A stretch of 64,000 nucleotides of DNA from an uncultured Oscillospiraceae bacterium (GTDB lineage: Bacteria; Bacillota; Clostridia; Oscillospirales; Acutalibacteraceae), in contig UQQT01000004.1 of the NCBI GenBank assembly GCA_900543395.1, positions 1-64,000 on the forward strand, written 5' to 3'. Position 1 is the first letter of the stretch. Every line of letters starts with the position of its first letter. The position numbers and the translations under genes are program-made. The notes below the pieces were generated by a model, which was not told the origin of the DNA, ran no database searches, and saw only the letters and a list, made by a program, of their open reading frames with translations. Shown one piece after another: positions 15,514 through 24,596 of this stretch.

Positions 15514-17428
15514 GCCGAATTTTCCTAAAGGCGGACGCGCTCCCGGTCAGTCCGCGCCGAAAGGCACTATGGGCAGAATTATAAAAACCGTGTTCGGATT
15601 TTTTCCCGTTCTCGCTCCGGTAATCGTTTTCTGTATAATATTCAACGCCGTTATAAGCTCGATTCCGTCGATATTCATGCAGAACGTTATCGAGATTATC
15701 GAACAGCATTTTAAAACAGGCGACTGGGCTGGCGCAAAACCGCAGATTATAGAAAAAGTTACCGTTCTTGTGGTTCTTTACGTGCTGTCGCTTATCGCGG
15801 GATTCGTTTACACGCGTCTTATGGCGATAATGACTCAGGGCTTTTTGTGCAAAATGAGAGACAAGATGTTCTCGGGTATGCAGAAGCTGCCGATAAAGTA
15901 TTTCGATACGCATAACCACGGCGATATCATGAGTTATTATACGAACGATATCGACACGTTAAGACAGATGATATCGCAGAGCTTTCCGCAGTTTCTCACA
16001 TCTGCGATAACCGTTGCCACCGTTTTCGGAATCATGATGTATTACAGCGTCTGGCTGACTCTCGTAGTCGTTTTCGGCGTTGCGGTGATGATTCTCGTTA
16101 CAAAGAAAGTCGGCGGTAATTCGGCTAAATACTTCATCCGTCAGCAGATAGCCATAGGCAAGACAGAGGGCTATATCGAAGAGATGATGAACGGTCAGAA
16201 GGTCGTCAAGGTTTTCTGCCATGAGGACGAAGCGTGTAAAAAATTCGACGGGATAAACGACGGACTTTACCGTGACGCTCAGAGTGCGAATAAATTTGCA
16301 AATATGCTCATGCCCATTCTCAATAATATAGGAAACGTACTTTATGTTATAGTTGCGGTGACGGGTGCGGTTCTAATGCTTACGGGGGCTGAGAATATAA
16401 GCGTTTCCGGAATGGCGTTCAGCATAAGCATTATAGTTCCGTTCCTTAATATGACAAAGCAGTTCTCGGGTAATATAAGCCAGCTTTCACAGCAGGTCAA
16501 CTCCGTTGTTATGGGTCTTGCGGGCGCGGCGAGAGTTTTTGCGCTGACTGATGAGAAGCCCGAGACAGACGACGGCTATGTAACGCTTGTAAACGCTAAG
16601 GAGGACAACGGCGTTCTTACAGAGTGCAAAGAGCGCACGGGCGTATGGGCGTGGAAGCATCCGCATGAGGACGGCACCGTAAGCTATACGCGTCTTGCGG
16701 GCGGCGTAACGCTTGACGACGTTGACTTCGGATATTCGGAGGACAAGCTGGTTCTTCACAACATCTCTGTATACGCAAAGCCCGGTCAAAAGGTTGCGTT
16801 TGTCGGAGCTACGGGTGCGGGTAAGACGACGATTACGAATCTTATCAACAGATTCTACGATATCGCGGACGGAAAAATACGCTACGACGGTATCAATATA
16901 AATAAGATTAAAAAATCCGACCTTCGCCGCTCGCTCGGCATGGTATTGCAGGATACAAATCTGTTTACCGGCACGGTAATGGACAATATCAGATACGGCA
17001 GGCTCGACGCGACAGACGAGGAGTGCAGAGAGGCGGCATGTCTTGCCGGAGCGGACGATTTCATCACGAGACTCCCGGACGGATACGACACGATGCTTTC
17101 GGGCAACGGCGCGAATCTCTCACAGGGTCAGAGACAGCTTATATCGATAGCTCGAGCCGCGGTTGCCGATCCGCCGGTTATGATTCTCGACGAGGCGACG
17201 TCGAGCATAGACACGCGTACGGAGTCGATAGTTCAGCGCGGTATGGATTCTCTGATGAAAGGCAGAACCGTATTTGTAATAGCACACAGGCTTTCGACCG
17301 TTAAGAATTCGGACGTTATAATGGTTCTCGACGCGGGACGTATTATCGAACGCGGAAGCCATGACGACCTTATCGCAAAGCGCGGAGTGTATTATCAGCT
17401 TTACACCGGCGCGTTTGAATTGGAATAG
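15506..17428 (+). CDS. ABC exporter half-transporter, catalytic subunit
   Basis: The 640-residue partner has an extended N-terminal cytosolic segment, six membrane helices, and an ATPase with Walker A GATGAGKTT, signature LSQGQRQLI and a canonical Walker B with catalytic Glu (MILDEATSSID). About 40 extra residues (DEKPETDDGYVTLVNAKE and after) sit between the membrane and ATPase domains, as in larger heterodimeric subunits. GGAGGCGAG precedes the ATG at 15506; the open frame from 15434 lies inside the upstream gene and is not used. Confidence 0.9.
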   Translation: MNKPNFPKGGRAPGQSAPKGTMGRIIKTVFGFFPVLAPVIVFCIIFNAVISSIPSIFMQNVIEIIEQHFKTGDWAGAKPQIIEKVTVLVVLYVLSLIAGFVYTRLMAIMTQGFLCKMRDKMFSGMQKLPIKYFDTHNHGDIMSYYTNDIDTLRQMISQSFPQFLTSAITVATVFGIMMYYSVWLTLVVVFGVAVMILVTKKVGGNSAKYFIRQQIAIGKTEGYIEEMMNGQKVVKVFCHEDEACKKFDGINDGLYRDAQSANKFANMLMPILNNIGNVLYVIVAVTGAVLMLTGAENISVSGMAFSISIIVPFLNMTKQFSGNISQLSQQVNSVVMGLAGAARVFALTDEKPETDDGYVTLVNAKEDNGVLTECKERTGVWAWKHPHEDGTVSYTRLAGGVTLDDVDFGYSEDKLVLHNISVYAKPGQKVAFVGATGAGKTTITNLINRFYDIADGKIRYDGININKIKKSDLRRSLGMVLQDTNLFTGTVMDNIRYGRLDATDEECREAACLAGADDFITRLPDGYDTMLSGNGANLSQGQRQLISIARAAVADPPVMILDEATSSIDTRTESIVQRGMDSLMKGRTVFVIAHRLSTVKNSDVIMVLDAGRIIERGSHDDLIAKRGVYYQLYTGAFELE

Positions 17429-17557
17429 CAAAAGACAGCCGAACCCCATAAGCCCAAAACGCACCGTTTCCATAGATGCAATCCGCTGTATTTCGGGTGC
17501 GGAGCAGTTTAGATTCATCATATTTTCGTTTCGACTCTCTTTTTGCTGTAATACTTG

Positions 17558-17598
17558 AAATGCCGGGGATATTGTGATAATATATCCTCAGCATTTTT
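17558..17598 (+). terminator. Terminator just before the hypothetical gene at 17618
   Basis: AAATGC and GGGGATAT pair with ATATCCTC and GCATTT, followed by T5. It closes the ABC operon but ends only a few nucleotides before the next AAGGAG, so the next gene depends on read-through or on an internal promoter I could not identify in 17429-17557. Confidence 0.75.
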
Positions 17599-17617
17599 AT
17601 TAAGGAGATTTTTCAGT

Positions 17618-18109
17618 ATGAGTTGTTATTTTACAAAGGACGGCGCGCCTTTTATTCCCGAGAGCATCAATCCCGAGCTTGTAAAGATCTGTGCCGTTAT
17701 AATCAAGAACTGCCATCTTAAGGTTAAATATCAGATGAGAACGTCGGCTCTTTCCTCCGCATTAAAGGGCGGAAAGTCCGAGCATATGAAGGAGACCGCG
17801 CTTAAATGCATTGAGAAGAATAAGCCCGCTTACAATCAGGATATGTCCCTTACGGGCGTTAAAATTGCCGATATAGACGATTCGTTCTTTGATGATAAGG
17901 ACGACGCGTTTTTCGCTTCGACTCTTAAACTTCTTATCGACTTTGCGGCTATAAATACCGTAGTCGAGGCGGGACTTATACAGCTTCTCGCCGCCGCATG
18001 CGAAAAGCAGACCGGTACGCCTCTTAACAAGACGTATTTCTTCACGAATCAGACCGAGGTTCTCGACGACCCCGACGACGAGGAAGAAAACGAAAATACG
18101 GAAGAATAA
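17618..18109 (+). CDS. Hypothetical protein with acidic tail
   Basis: The 163-residue product is not one I recognise. It has a Cys-containing N-terminus (MSCYFTKDG), a mostly helical middle and a strongly acidic C-terminus (DDPDDEEENENTEE). No signal peptide or membrane segment is seen. AAGGAG lies 10 nt before the ATG at 17618; the open frame extends to 17555 but crosses the terminator. It is flanked by terminators on both sides, so it is probably transcribed alone. Confidence 0.6.
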   Translation: MSCYFTKDGAPFIPESINPELVKICAVIIKNCHLKVKYQMRTSALSSALKGGKSEHMKETALKCIEKNKPAYNQDMSLTGVKIADIDDSFFDDKDDAFFASTLKLLIDFAAINTVVEAGLIQLLAAACEKQTGTPLNKTYFFTNQTEVLDDPDDEEENENTEE

Positions 18110-18123
18110 AAAAATATTAAAAA

Positions 18124-18159
18124 AGTCTCGGAAAACAGTATTTCCGGGGCTTTCTTTTC
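18124..18159 (+). terminator. Rho-independent terminator
   Basis: An 11-bp stem AGTCTCGGAAA/TTTCCGGGGCT is followed by TTTCTTTT. Confidence 0.8.
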
Positions 18160-18182
18160 GGTCAGGGCATTTTTACGCTCTG

Positions 18183-18383
18183 TTAATTCTGTTTTCTTAC
18201 TATCCTGTACTCGTCGTCCGCGCGGTAGTACGGACAGTTATAATTTGAATACGTCATAAACCTTAACATGTCGTCCTCGTCCATGTCGACGTCGCAGTAA
18301 TACTCCTGCATTTCCTCGTCATAGCAGAGATTTTCACACGTATCGCAGTCGGAACGAAGCGTCTTTTTTGAGTCATTATCCAT
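18183..18383 (-). CDS. DUF6472-like small Cys-rich protein
   Basis: The 66-residue product has four Cys in a CDTCENLCYDEE ... YYCDVDMDEDDM ... NCPYYR pattern and ends EYRIVRKQ. It resembles the small DUF6472 proteins common in Clostridia. The four cysteines may bind a metal. GGAGGATTCG precedes the ATG. Function is unknown. Confidence 0.75.
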   Translation of the reverse strand: MDNDSKKTLRSDCDTCENLCYDEEMQEYYCDVDMDEDDMLRFMTYSNYNCPYYRADDEYRIVRKQN

Positions 18384-18473
18384 CGAATCCTCCGAGGATT
18401 TTTTTCGTTATTATAACACAGCATCATAATAATTGCAAATGTCAATATAAAGCGTCAATTTAAAAGATTGTAT

Positions 18474-19916
18474 TTAGTTTTCCGTACTTTCCCGTATCTT
18501 ATATTCAAGCTTTGTCATTTCCTCTTTGAGCAGATTCAGTGACTCTTCTTTCGAATAGAAATACGGCGAGGCTATGAGATAGTTCATGAAATCTATCAGC
18601 TCGTTGTTTATATCCGTGTCGTCAATCGAGATGTTCGCGTTGCCCGTAAAGTTTGTAAGGTAGCTGTACAGGTACGAGATAACATGTTTTCTGTCCGAAT
18701 ATTTGTCCGTTATGTCAACGGCGATTTTGTTCGAGAATACGCCCTCTTTTGACAGACGAAAGTCATGGGAGTCATCGCTGTAATACTCGATCATCGATTT
18801 ATAAATTTTCGCCCTGTTTTCAACAGTCAGCGGATCGGCGTATTCCGCGGGCATCTGGAAAACGATGCCGTCGTTCGTAAACTTCTGCATGCCCTCATAT
18901 GAGTGAATGACAAACGTGCTTTTCTGTGCCTTTTTTATCGCCTGATAATATTCGTACGTCGTGTCTCGCAGAAAGTTTCTGTTAGGTACGTCGGGCTTTG
19001 CTATCTGATCCCACATGTCAATCGTCATGAAAAACGTTATGCAGAGGTCAGATTCGATCGTATACGCGGTTTTCTCCGTATATGGGATTACTTTCATTAG
19101 ATTGTTCTTTACGTCCATGATGTTCTGCGAAATAGAAACTATGCTCGTCATGCCCTCTATCGCCGACAATATCTGCCCGGCATAAATATCGGCAAAACGC
19201 CGGTTTTTAGCGACAAATCCGCACGACAGGTCACCCGAGGCGAACAGGCATAGTTCGTCCGTCACATAGTAATAAGGAAAAATGATGTCACGGCGTTTTT
19301 CTATGTCGGAATTTGCACGGGAATAGTATATTTTATATCCTTTGAGCATAAATTCGACCGATGTTTTGACGGTTTTTGAATGATCCGAACCGGAACGCGC
19401 GGAGATAATCTGTTTTATGTCGTAATCCCCTCGGTTTTTCGGCAGTGAGTCAAATATGTCGCGGGTTATGGACTCGTCTATGTTTGTGTAAATCCGTTTG
19501 TTTTCCGCATTCGCGGTTTCGTAGGCGGTTACGGCGTACAGTGATTTTATCAGTTCGTTTCGCGAAGCAAATCTCGTAACGGGTTCGGTAAATTCAACTG
19601 AAATTTCGACTCCGTCGGAATCGGATTCGCTTTTTTCTCCGCTTTTCTTATTCGATATGAAAAGCTCCGTATAGTTGTTGAATTTTTCGAGTCCGAAGTT
19701 CATATCTATGTATGCGAGTCTTATTTCTTCGTTTTCATCCTCGGTCGGGTCTATTGCTTTTAAAATTGCGTCAAGCTTTTGAGGTGTGACAGTCCGCTGT
19801 CCGTTTATTATTTTAAGCAGGTGAGTGCGTTCGATACCCGTGATTTCGGAAAGACGGTAAACCGTAATATTATGTCTTTTTAAAGCCTGTTTTACGGCTG
19901 TCTGAAATTGTTCCAA
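18474..19916 (-). CDS. XRE-type DNA-binding protein with large C-terminal domain
   Basis: The 480-residue product has an N-terminal helix-turn-helix (residues about 3-55: VKQALKRHNITVYRLSEI then TGIERTHLLKIINGQRTVTP) and a large domain of about 400 residues with no motif I recognise. The longest frame starts at 19997, but its first 27 codons coincide with a good promoter (TTGAAA-17-TATAAT), so I start at the TTG at 19916 after AGGAAAGGA. It is a monocistronic gene beside a long intergenic region and is probably a transcriptional regulator with a sensory C-terminus; its targets are unknown. Confidence 0.65.
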   Translation of the reverse strand: MEQFQTAVKQALKRHNITVYRLSEITGIERTHLLKIINGQRTVTPQKLDAILKAIDPTEDENEEIRLAYIDMNFGLEKFNNYTELFISNKKSGEKSESDSDGVEISVEFTEPVTRFASRNELIKSLYAVTAYETANAENKRIYTNIDESITRDIFDSLPKNRGDYDIKQIISARSGSDHSKTVKTSVEFMLKGYKIYYSRANSDIEKRRDIIFPYYYVTDELCLFASGDLSCGFVAKNRRFADIYAGQILSAIEGMTSIVSISQNIMDVKNNLMKVIPYTEKTAYTIESDLCITFFMTIDMWDQIAKPDVPNRNFLRDTTYEYYQAIKKAQKSTFVIHSYEGMQKFTNDGIVFQMPAEYADPLTVENRAKIYKSMIEYYSDDSHDFRLSKEGVFSNKIAVDITDKYSDRKHVISYLYSYLTNFTGNANISIDDTDINNELIDFMNYLIASPYFYSKEESLNLLKEEMTKLEYKIRESTEN

Positions 19917-19968
19917 ATCTTTTCTGTCCTTTCCTAAATTCTTGCCAAAATGTGTATATACTTCTAAT

Positions 19969-19997
19969 ATTATATTATTATCTTGAAAAGATTTCAA
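19969..19997 (-). promoter_or_regulatory. Promoter of the XRE-type regulator gene
   Basis: TTGAAA (19997-19992), 17-nt spacer, TATAAT (19974-19969) on the minus strand. It rules out the upstream start of the longest frame. Confidence 0.7.
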
Positions 19998-20245
19998 TGT
20001 GTAAAATGATACAAATTATTACAATAAAACCGTTAACTGTGACAAAATAATTGTGTGCAAAATACAGAAAAACCAAATTTTACCGTTTTTTTTTTTACAG
20101 TGATTTTATCAATTATGTTATATATTTACAGTGTAGTTAATAATGTTAAAGTAACTGATAAAACTTGACTGTTGATTAATAACAAATATTTTATTCTGAA
20201 CCCAGTGACAAAGCCATTTTTTATAGAAAGTTAAATTGTCACATA
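19998..20245. other. AT-rich intergenic region with no recognised gene
   Basis: This stretch holds poly-T and poly-A tracts (T12 near 20087) and no ORF with a ribosome site. I see no further structure until the promoter at 20246. Confidence 0.6.
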
Positions 20246-20274
20246 TTGTACAACGGACATATTTATTGTAGAAT
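20246..20274 (+). promoter_or_regulatory. Promoter of candidate small RNA
   Basis: TTGTAC, 17-nt spacer, TAGAAT, with no coding sequence downstream on the plus strand. Confidence 0.55.
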
Positions 20275-20280
20275 ATATAC

Positions 20281-20372
20281 GTAAGCAAGATTGTCTGACA
20301 ATCAACTCTTACAACATTATATTAACGCAAACCGAAACGTCCGAGGTCTTTTTTTGACCTCGGACGTTTCGG
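20281..20372 (+). ncRNA. Candidate small RNA, copy 1 of a two-member family
   Basis: The predicted transcript of about 92 nt begins after the promoter at 20246. It carries ACAACATTATATTAACGCA at 20311-20329 and ends in a perfect 17-bp hairpin (20332-20348 with 20356-20372, loop T7). No ORF or Shine-Dalgarno is present. The same ordered element occurs at 58230-58248. The hairpin lacks a 3' poly-T tail, so termination is uncertain; it may instead serve the minus-strand mtaB gene. Confidence 0.45.
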
Positions 20373-20420
20373 CATATATTTATATGATAGGGTATTGTTT
20401 TTCAAATGTTTATAATATTG

Positions 20421-21707
20421 TTACAGTAAAACCGCGTCGCAGTAATCGCCGTTTGCCGTTGTGATTTTAACATCGGCGATTTTGCCTGTCAGACACTCGT
20501 CCGATAAAACGCGTACGGGGGTGTAGTTTTTCGTATATCCGCACTGATACCCGTTCTTGGGCTTTTCAAAAAGTACCGAGAACGTTTTGCCCTTGAGTTT
20601 TTTGAAATTTTCGCTCCTGATTTCTTCGCAAGCCTTAGTCAGCGCGGCGGCGCGTTCCTCTTTCTTCGACTGCGTTATCTGATCCGTCATTTTTGCCGCG
20701 CGCGTTCCCTCTCTTACCGAGTATGGGAATACATGAACCTTTTCGAAGCCTATGCGCTTTGCAAATTCTACGGTTTGATTAAATTCCTCCTGAGTTTCGC
20801 CGGGGAAGCCCACGATAATGTCCGTCGTCAGCGAGCAGTCCGAAAATGTTGAACGAAGTTTATTTGCAAGGCGTTCGTATTCCTCGGAATCATAGTGGCG
20901 GTTCATGCGTTTTAATACGGAGTCCGAACCGCTTTGAAGCGAGATGTGAAACTGCGGGCAGAACTTTTTGCACGAAGCGATTTTTTCTATAACCTCGTCC
21001 GTCAGATGGTCGGGTTCGAGTGAGCCTAAGCGTATTCTTTTTATTCCGTCGGTATTCTCCGCCGCGATTATGGGTTCCGCGATGTCCGTCCCGGTGTCGT
21101 GACCGTATGCGGACAGATTGATTCCGACGAATACGACCTCGGAAAATCCCTCTTTTGACAGCGCGTTAAGCTCTGCCTTAATATCCTCCATGGGCTTTGA
21201 ACGCGAACGTCCGCGCGCCTGCGGGATTATGCAGTAGGAGCAGAATCTGTTGCATCCGTCCTGAATTTTTACGAATGCGCGGGTGTGTCCCTGAAAACGC
21301 GTAATGATTCCGCCCGAATATTTTTCGTGATTTTCGTGTTCTTCAATGTCGTTGATTCTCGAATGAGTCTTAAAATATCTCTTTATTTCGGAAGAGAGCA
21401 TATAATTTTTTTTATTTCCGAGAATTATATCCGCCTGAATAAGTCCCGAAGCTTCGTCGGGAAACGCCTGCGGAACGCATCCCGTCAGCACGACGACGGA
21501 CGACGGGTGATTTGATTTGAAGCGTCTGACAGCCTGACGCGTTTTTCTGTTGCTCTCAGCGGTTACGGTGCAGGAATTTATTATATAAACGTCCGCGTCC
21601 TCCTTACTGTCGACTATCAGAAATCCGTCTTTTATAAGCTGTTCGGTCATCTCCTCGGTTTCGTACTGATTGACCTTACAGCCGAGTGTATAAAACGCCG
21701 CTTTCAT
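20421..21707 (-). CDS. mtaB: tRNA N6-threonylcarbamoyladenosine (t6A37) methylthiotransferase MtaB
   Basis: This 428-residue radical SAM enzyme converts t6A37 to ms2t6A in ANN-decoding tRNAs. It shows the N-terminal methylthiotransferase domain (LGCKVNQYE, NSCTVT, GCVPQ: three cluster-binding Cys), the radical SAM motif CNRFCSYC, and a C-terminal TRAM-like domain. The GCKVNQYE motif separates MtaB from MiaB and RimO. It is a single gene with its own promoter. Confidence 0.93.
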   Translation of the reverse strand: MKAAFYTLGCKVNQYETEEMTEQLIKDGFLIVDSKEDADVYIINSCTVTAESNRKTRQAVRRFKSNHPSSVVVLTGCVPQAFPDEASGLIQADIILGNKKNYMLSSEIKRYFKTHSRINDIEEHENHEKYSGGIITRFQGHTRAFVKIQDGCNRFCSYCIIPQARGRSRSKPMEDIKAELNALSKEGFSEVVFVGINLSAYGHDTGTDIAEPIIAAENTDGIKRIRLGSLEPDHLTDEVIEKIASCKKFCPQFHISLQSGSDSVLKRMNRHYDSEEYERLANKLRSTFSDCSLTTDIIVGFPGETQEEFNQTVEFAKRIGFEKVHVFPYSVREGTRAAKMTDQITQSKKEERAAALTKACEEIRSENFKKLKGKTFSVLFEKPKNGYQCGYTKNYTPVRVLSDECLTGKIADVKITTANGDYCDAVLL

Positions 21708-21764
21708 TAAAAAGCCTCCGTTAAGTTTAATTCAAGTTTTTATAAATGTTCGTTTAACCTCTTG

Positions 21765-21794
21765 ATTATACTATAAATACAATGAGTTTGGCAA
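21765..21794 (-). promoter_or_regulatory. Promoter of mtaB
   Basis: TTGCCA (21794-21789), 18-nt spacer, TATAAT (21770-21765) on the minus strand. Confidence 0.6.
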
Positions 21795-21848
21795 GATGTG
21801 ATTTTTAAAACGAAAAAAGCATATAAATTCCGTAAGGAGTTGATATGT

Positions 21849-23087
21849 GTGAAAAGATCGTTAATTATCGCGCTGAGCCTCTTTATGAGTTTAATACTCG
21901 CATGGAGCTGTGCGGGAGTCGCAATTTCAAAGGAAGAATTCGAAATACTGTCCTCGTTTTCAAATTCTCTGCCGGAAAACGCCGAGACCGTCGACGCGTC
22001 GGTGGCCGCCGTTTCATCGGCGCCCGAAACGAGCGCGAAAGCCGTTTGCCTTATGGAGAAAAGCACGAAAAAGGTGCTTTACGCTCAAAATGAAAAGGAA
22101 AAGCTGTACCCTGCGTCGGTTACGAAAATTATGACTTTGCTTCTCGTCTGCGAGAGCATCGATTCGGGCAAAATATCGCTCAAGGATACCGTGACGGCAA
22201 GCGACGAGGCTTCGTCCAAGGGCGGAAGTCAGATATGGCTCAAACCGGGTGAGACGATGAGTGTTGACGAACTGCTCAAAGCCGCCGCCGTTTACAGCGC
22301 AAACGACGCATGCACCGCGCTGGGCGAGCACGTGAGCGGGAGCGAGACCGCGTTTGTAAATTTAATGAACGCGCGGGCGAAAGAACTCGGCATGAACGAC
22401 ACCCATTTCGAAAACTGTACGGGTCTTGACGATTCGACGACGGAGCATCTTACGACGGCGTACGATATCGCGCTGATGTCAGCGGAGCTTTTAAAGCACG
22501 ATATTATAAAAAATTATTCGACTATATGGATGGACACGTTAAGAGACGGACAGACCCAGCTTGTAAACACGAATAAGCTCGTCAGGTTTTATAAAGGCTG
22601 TACGGGGCTTAAAACGGGCACCACGTCAAAGGCGGGATGCTGTGTGTCCGCCTCGGCACAGAGGGACGGCATGGAGCTTATCGCCGTTGTACTCGGCAGT
22701 TCGAATTCGAACGACAGATTTTCGTCTGCGAGAAGCATGCTCGACTGGGGATTCGCAAACTACGAAATATACACCCCCGAATTCGACAAAAATGCCGTTC
22801 ATCCGATAAAAGTCAACAGGGGAGCCGAGGATTACGTATCTCCGATAGTACCCGTTCCCGAGCCGATTCTAATTAACAAGGGTGAGTCCGAAAATATAAA
22901 AGCCGAAATTTCGCTGTCCGATTCAGTCGACGCTCCCGTTGAAAAAGGCGCGAAGATCGGCTCGCTTACCGTCACACTTTCGGATAAAACGCTGTCAAGC
23001 TATGATATCGCTGCCGAAAAGGATGTCGGAGTCCTCACGTTTTCGCTTGCATTTAAACGAATACTGCGCTCGTTTGCAAATAAATAA
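21849..23087 (+). CDS. dacA: D-alanyl-D-alanine carboxypeptidase (DacA type, peptidase S11)
   Basis: This 412-residue secreted penicillin-binding protein trims the terminal D-Ala from peptidoglycan stem peptides. It has a signal peptide (RSLIIALSLFMSLILAW), the S11 catalytic domain with SVTK (SxxK), SAN (SxN) and KTGTT, then a C-terminal beta domain and an amphipathic end (FSLAFKRILRSFANK) that could anchor it to the membrane. The start is GTG at 21849 after AAGGAG; the longer frame from 21798 would precede that site. Unlike the dockerin paralogue at 11462-12700, all catalytic motifs are intact. Confidence 0.92.
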   Translation: MKRSLIIALSLFMSLILAWSCAGVAISKEEFEILSSFSNSLPENAETVDASVAAVSSAPETSAKAVCLMEKSTKKVLYAQNEKEKLYPASVTKIMTLLLVCESIDSGKISLKDTVTASDEASSKGGSQIWLKPGETMSVDELLKAAAVYSANDACTALGEHVSGSETAFVNLMNARAKELGMNDTHFENCTGLDDSTTEHLTTAYDIALMSAELLKHDIIKNYSTIWMDTLRDGQTQLVNTNKLVRFYKGCTGLKTGTTSKAGCCVSASAQRDGMELIAVVLGSSNSNDRFSSARSMLDWGFANYEIYTPEFDKNAVHPIKVNRGAEDYVSPIVPVPEPILINKGESENIKAEISLSDSVDAPVEKGAKIGSLTVTLSDKTLSSYDIAAEKDVGVLTFSLAFKRILRSFANK

Positions 23088-23116
23088 TATTTTTTTGTTA
23101 AAATGTCCGAATTATT

Positions 23117-23145
23117 ATTGAAATAATTTCGTTATCATAGTATAA
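23117..23145 (+). promoter_or_regulatory. Promoter of pgi
   Basis: TTGAAA, 17-nt spacer, TATAAT. The -35 lies inside an imperfect palindrome CGAATTATT/AATAATTTCG (23107-23130). Confidence 0.75.
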
Positions 23146-23188
23146 TAGCTACACATTATAGATTAAATTATAATCAGAGGAATTGAAA

Positions 23189-24535
23189 ATGGCACTTAAA
23201 CTTAACTGTAAATATCTCGCGGATTTTGTCAGCGAGGATGATATTAAGGCGGCAGAAGACGAAACCCGTTCGGCTTATAACAAGCTTTACGGCGATAAGG
23301 CTTCGGCCGCGGGAAACGATTTTCACGGCTGGCTGACTCTCCCCGCCGATTATGATAAGGATGAGTTTTCGAGAATTAAAAAAGCCGCTTCGAAAATTAT
23401 TTCCGATTCGGATGTACTCGTAGTTATCGGTATCGGAGGCTCGTACCTCGGAGCAAGAGCCGCTATTGAGTTCTGCAAATCGAAAAATTACAATCTCACC
23501 GCAAAAGGCACACCGCAGATATTCTTCGCGGGCAATTCGTTAAGCCCGACGGAGCTTTCCGAAATCATTGCCATATGCAGGGATAAGGATTTTTCGGTAA
23601 ACGTTATTTCAAAGTCCGGAACCACCACGGAACCCGCCGTAGCTTTCAGAATATTCAGAAAAATGCTCGTTGAAAAATACGGCGAAAAGGAAGCCGCAAA
23701 GCGTATTTACGCGACGACCGACAGGGCGAAGGGAACTCTTAAACAGTTAGCCGACAGAGAGGGCTATGAGACGTTTGTAGTTCCCGACGACGTAGGAGGC
23801 AGATACTCCGTTCTTACCGCTGTCGGACTTCTCCCCATAGCCGCCGCGGGAATCGATATCGACAGACTCATGCTCGGAGCCGCCGACGCTATGAAGAAAT
23901 ACGAAAACGACGATGTTCTTTCAAACGACTGCTGCCGTTACGCCGCGATAAGAAATATTCTCTACCGCAGGGGTAAGTCTTTCGAGATGATGGTAAGCTA
24001 CGAACCCGACTACACCATGATGAACGAGTGGTTCAAACAGCTTTTCGGCGAGAGCGAGGGTAAGGATCACAAGGGTATTTTCCCGGCTTCCGCTATTTAT
24101 TCGACCGACCTTCATTCTCTCGGTCAGTATGTTCAGCAGGGCGAGAGAAAGCTGTTCGAGACAGTAGTTGTATTCGATAAGCCCAAATGCGACATCACGA
24201 TAGAAGAGGACGCGGAGAATCTCGACGGACTTAACTTCATTGCAGGAAAAACGATGTCATACGTTAATTCCAAAGCGTTCCAGGGTACGGTTCTCGCTCA
24301 TTCGGACGGCGACGTTCCCAACATTATATTAGAGCTTGAAACCATGGACGAATATAACCTCGGCGAACTTATTTACTTCCTTGAAAAATCGTGTGCGGTA
24401 TCGGGCTACATGCTCGGAGTCAATCCGTTCAACCAGCCTGGAGTCGAGAGCTATAAGAAAAACATGTTCGCTCTGCTGGGCAAGCCCGGATACGAGGAGC
24501 TTGCGGGAAAACTCGCAGAAAGACTTTCAAAATAA
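23189..24535 (+). CDS. pgi: Glucose-6-phosphate isomerase
   Basis: This 448-residue cytosolic enzyme interconverts glucose 6-phosphate and fructose 6-phosphate. It has the SIS-fold segments GIGGSYLGARA, SKSGTTTEPAVAFR and VPDDVGGRYSVLTAVGLLP, and the C-terminal NPFNQPGVESYK motif, all characteristic of Pgi. GAGGAA is well placed for the ATG at 23189; a TTG two codons upstream is weaker. It has its own consensus promoter. Confidence 0.97.
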   Translation: MALKLNCKYLADFVSEDDIKAAEDETRSAYNKLYGDKASAAGNDFHGWLTLPADYDKDEFSRIKKAASKIISDSDVLVVIGIGGSYLGARAAIEFCKSKNYNLTAKGTPQIFFAGNSLSPTELSEIIAICRDKDFSVNVISKSGTTTEPAVAFRIFRKMLVEKYGEKEAAKRIYATTDRAKGTLKQLADREGYETFVVPDDVGGRYSVLTAVGLLPIAAAGIDIDRLMLGAADAMKKYENDDVLSNDCCRYAAIRNILYRRGKSFEMMVSYEPDYTMMNEWFKQLFGESEGKDHKGIFPASAIYSTDLHSLGQYVQQGERKLFETVVVFDKPKCDITIEEDAENLDGLNFIAGKTMSYVNSKAFQGTVLAHSDGDVPNIILELETMDEYNLGELIYFLEKSCAVSGYMLGVNPFNQPGVESYKKNMFALLGKPGYEELAGKLAERLSK

Positions 24536-24596
24536 AAGATATTATCATACTAAGGATATTATCATTATTAATATACAGTTTAAAGGAGAAATCATT

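Noticed and set aside
17480..17581. 33-codon ORF upstream of the gene at 17618, considered as a leader peptide
   Set aside because: No ribosome site, no run of identical amino acid codons, and its end overlaps the terminator stem.
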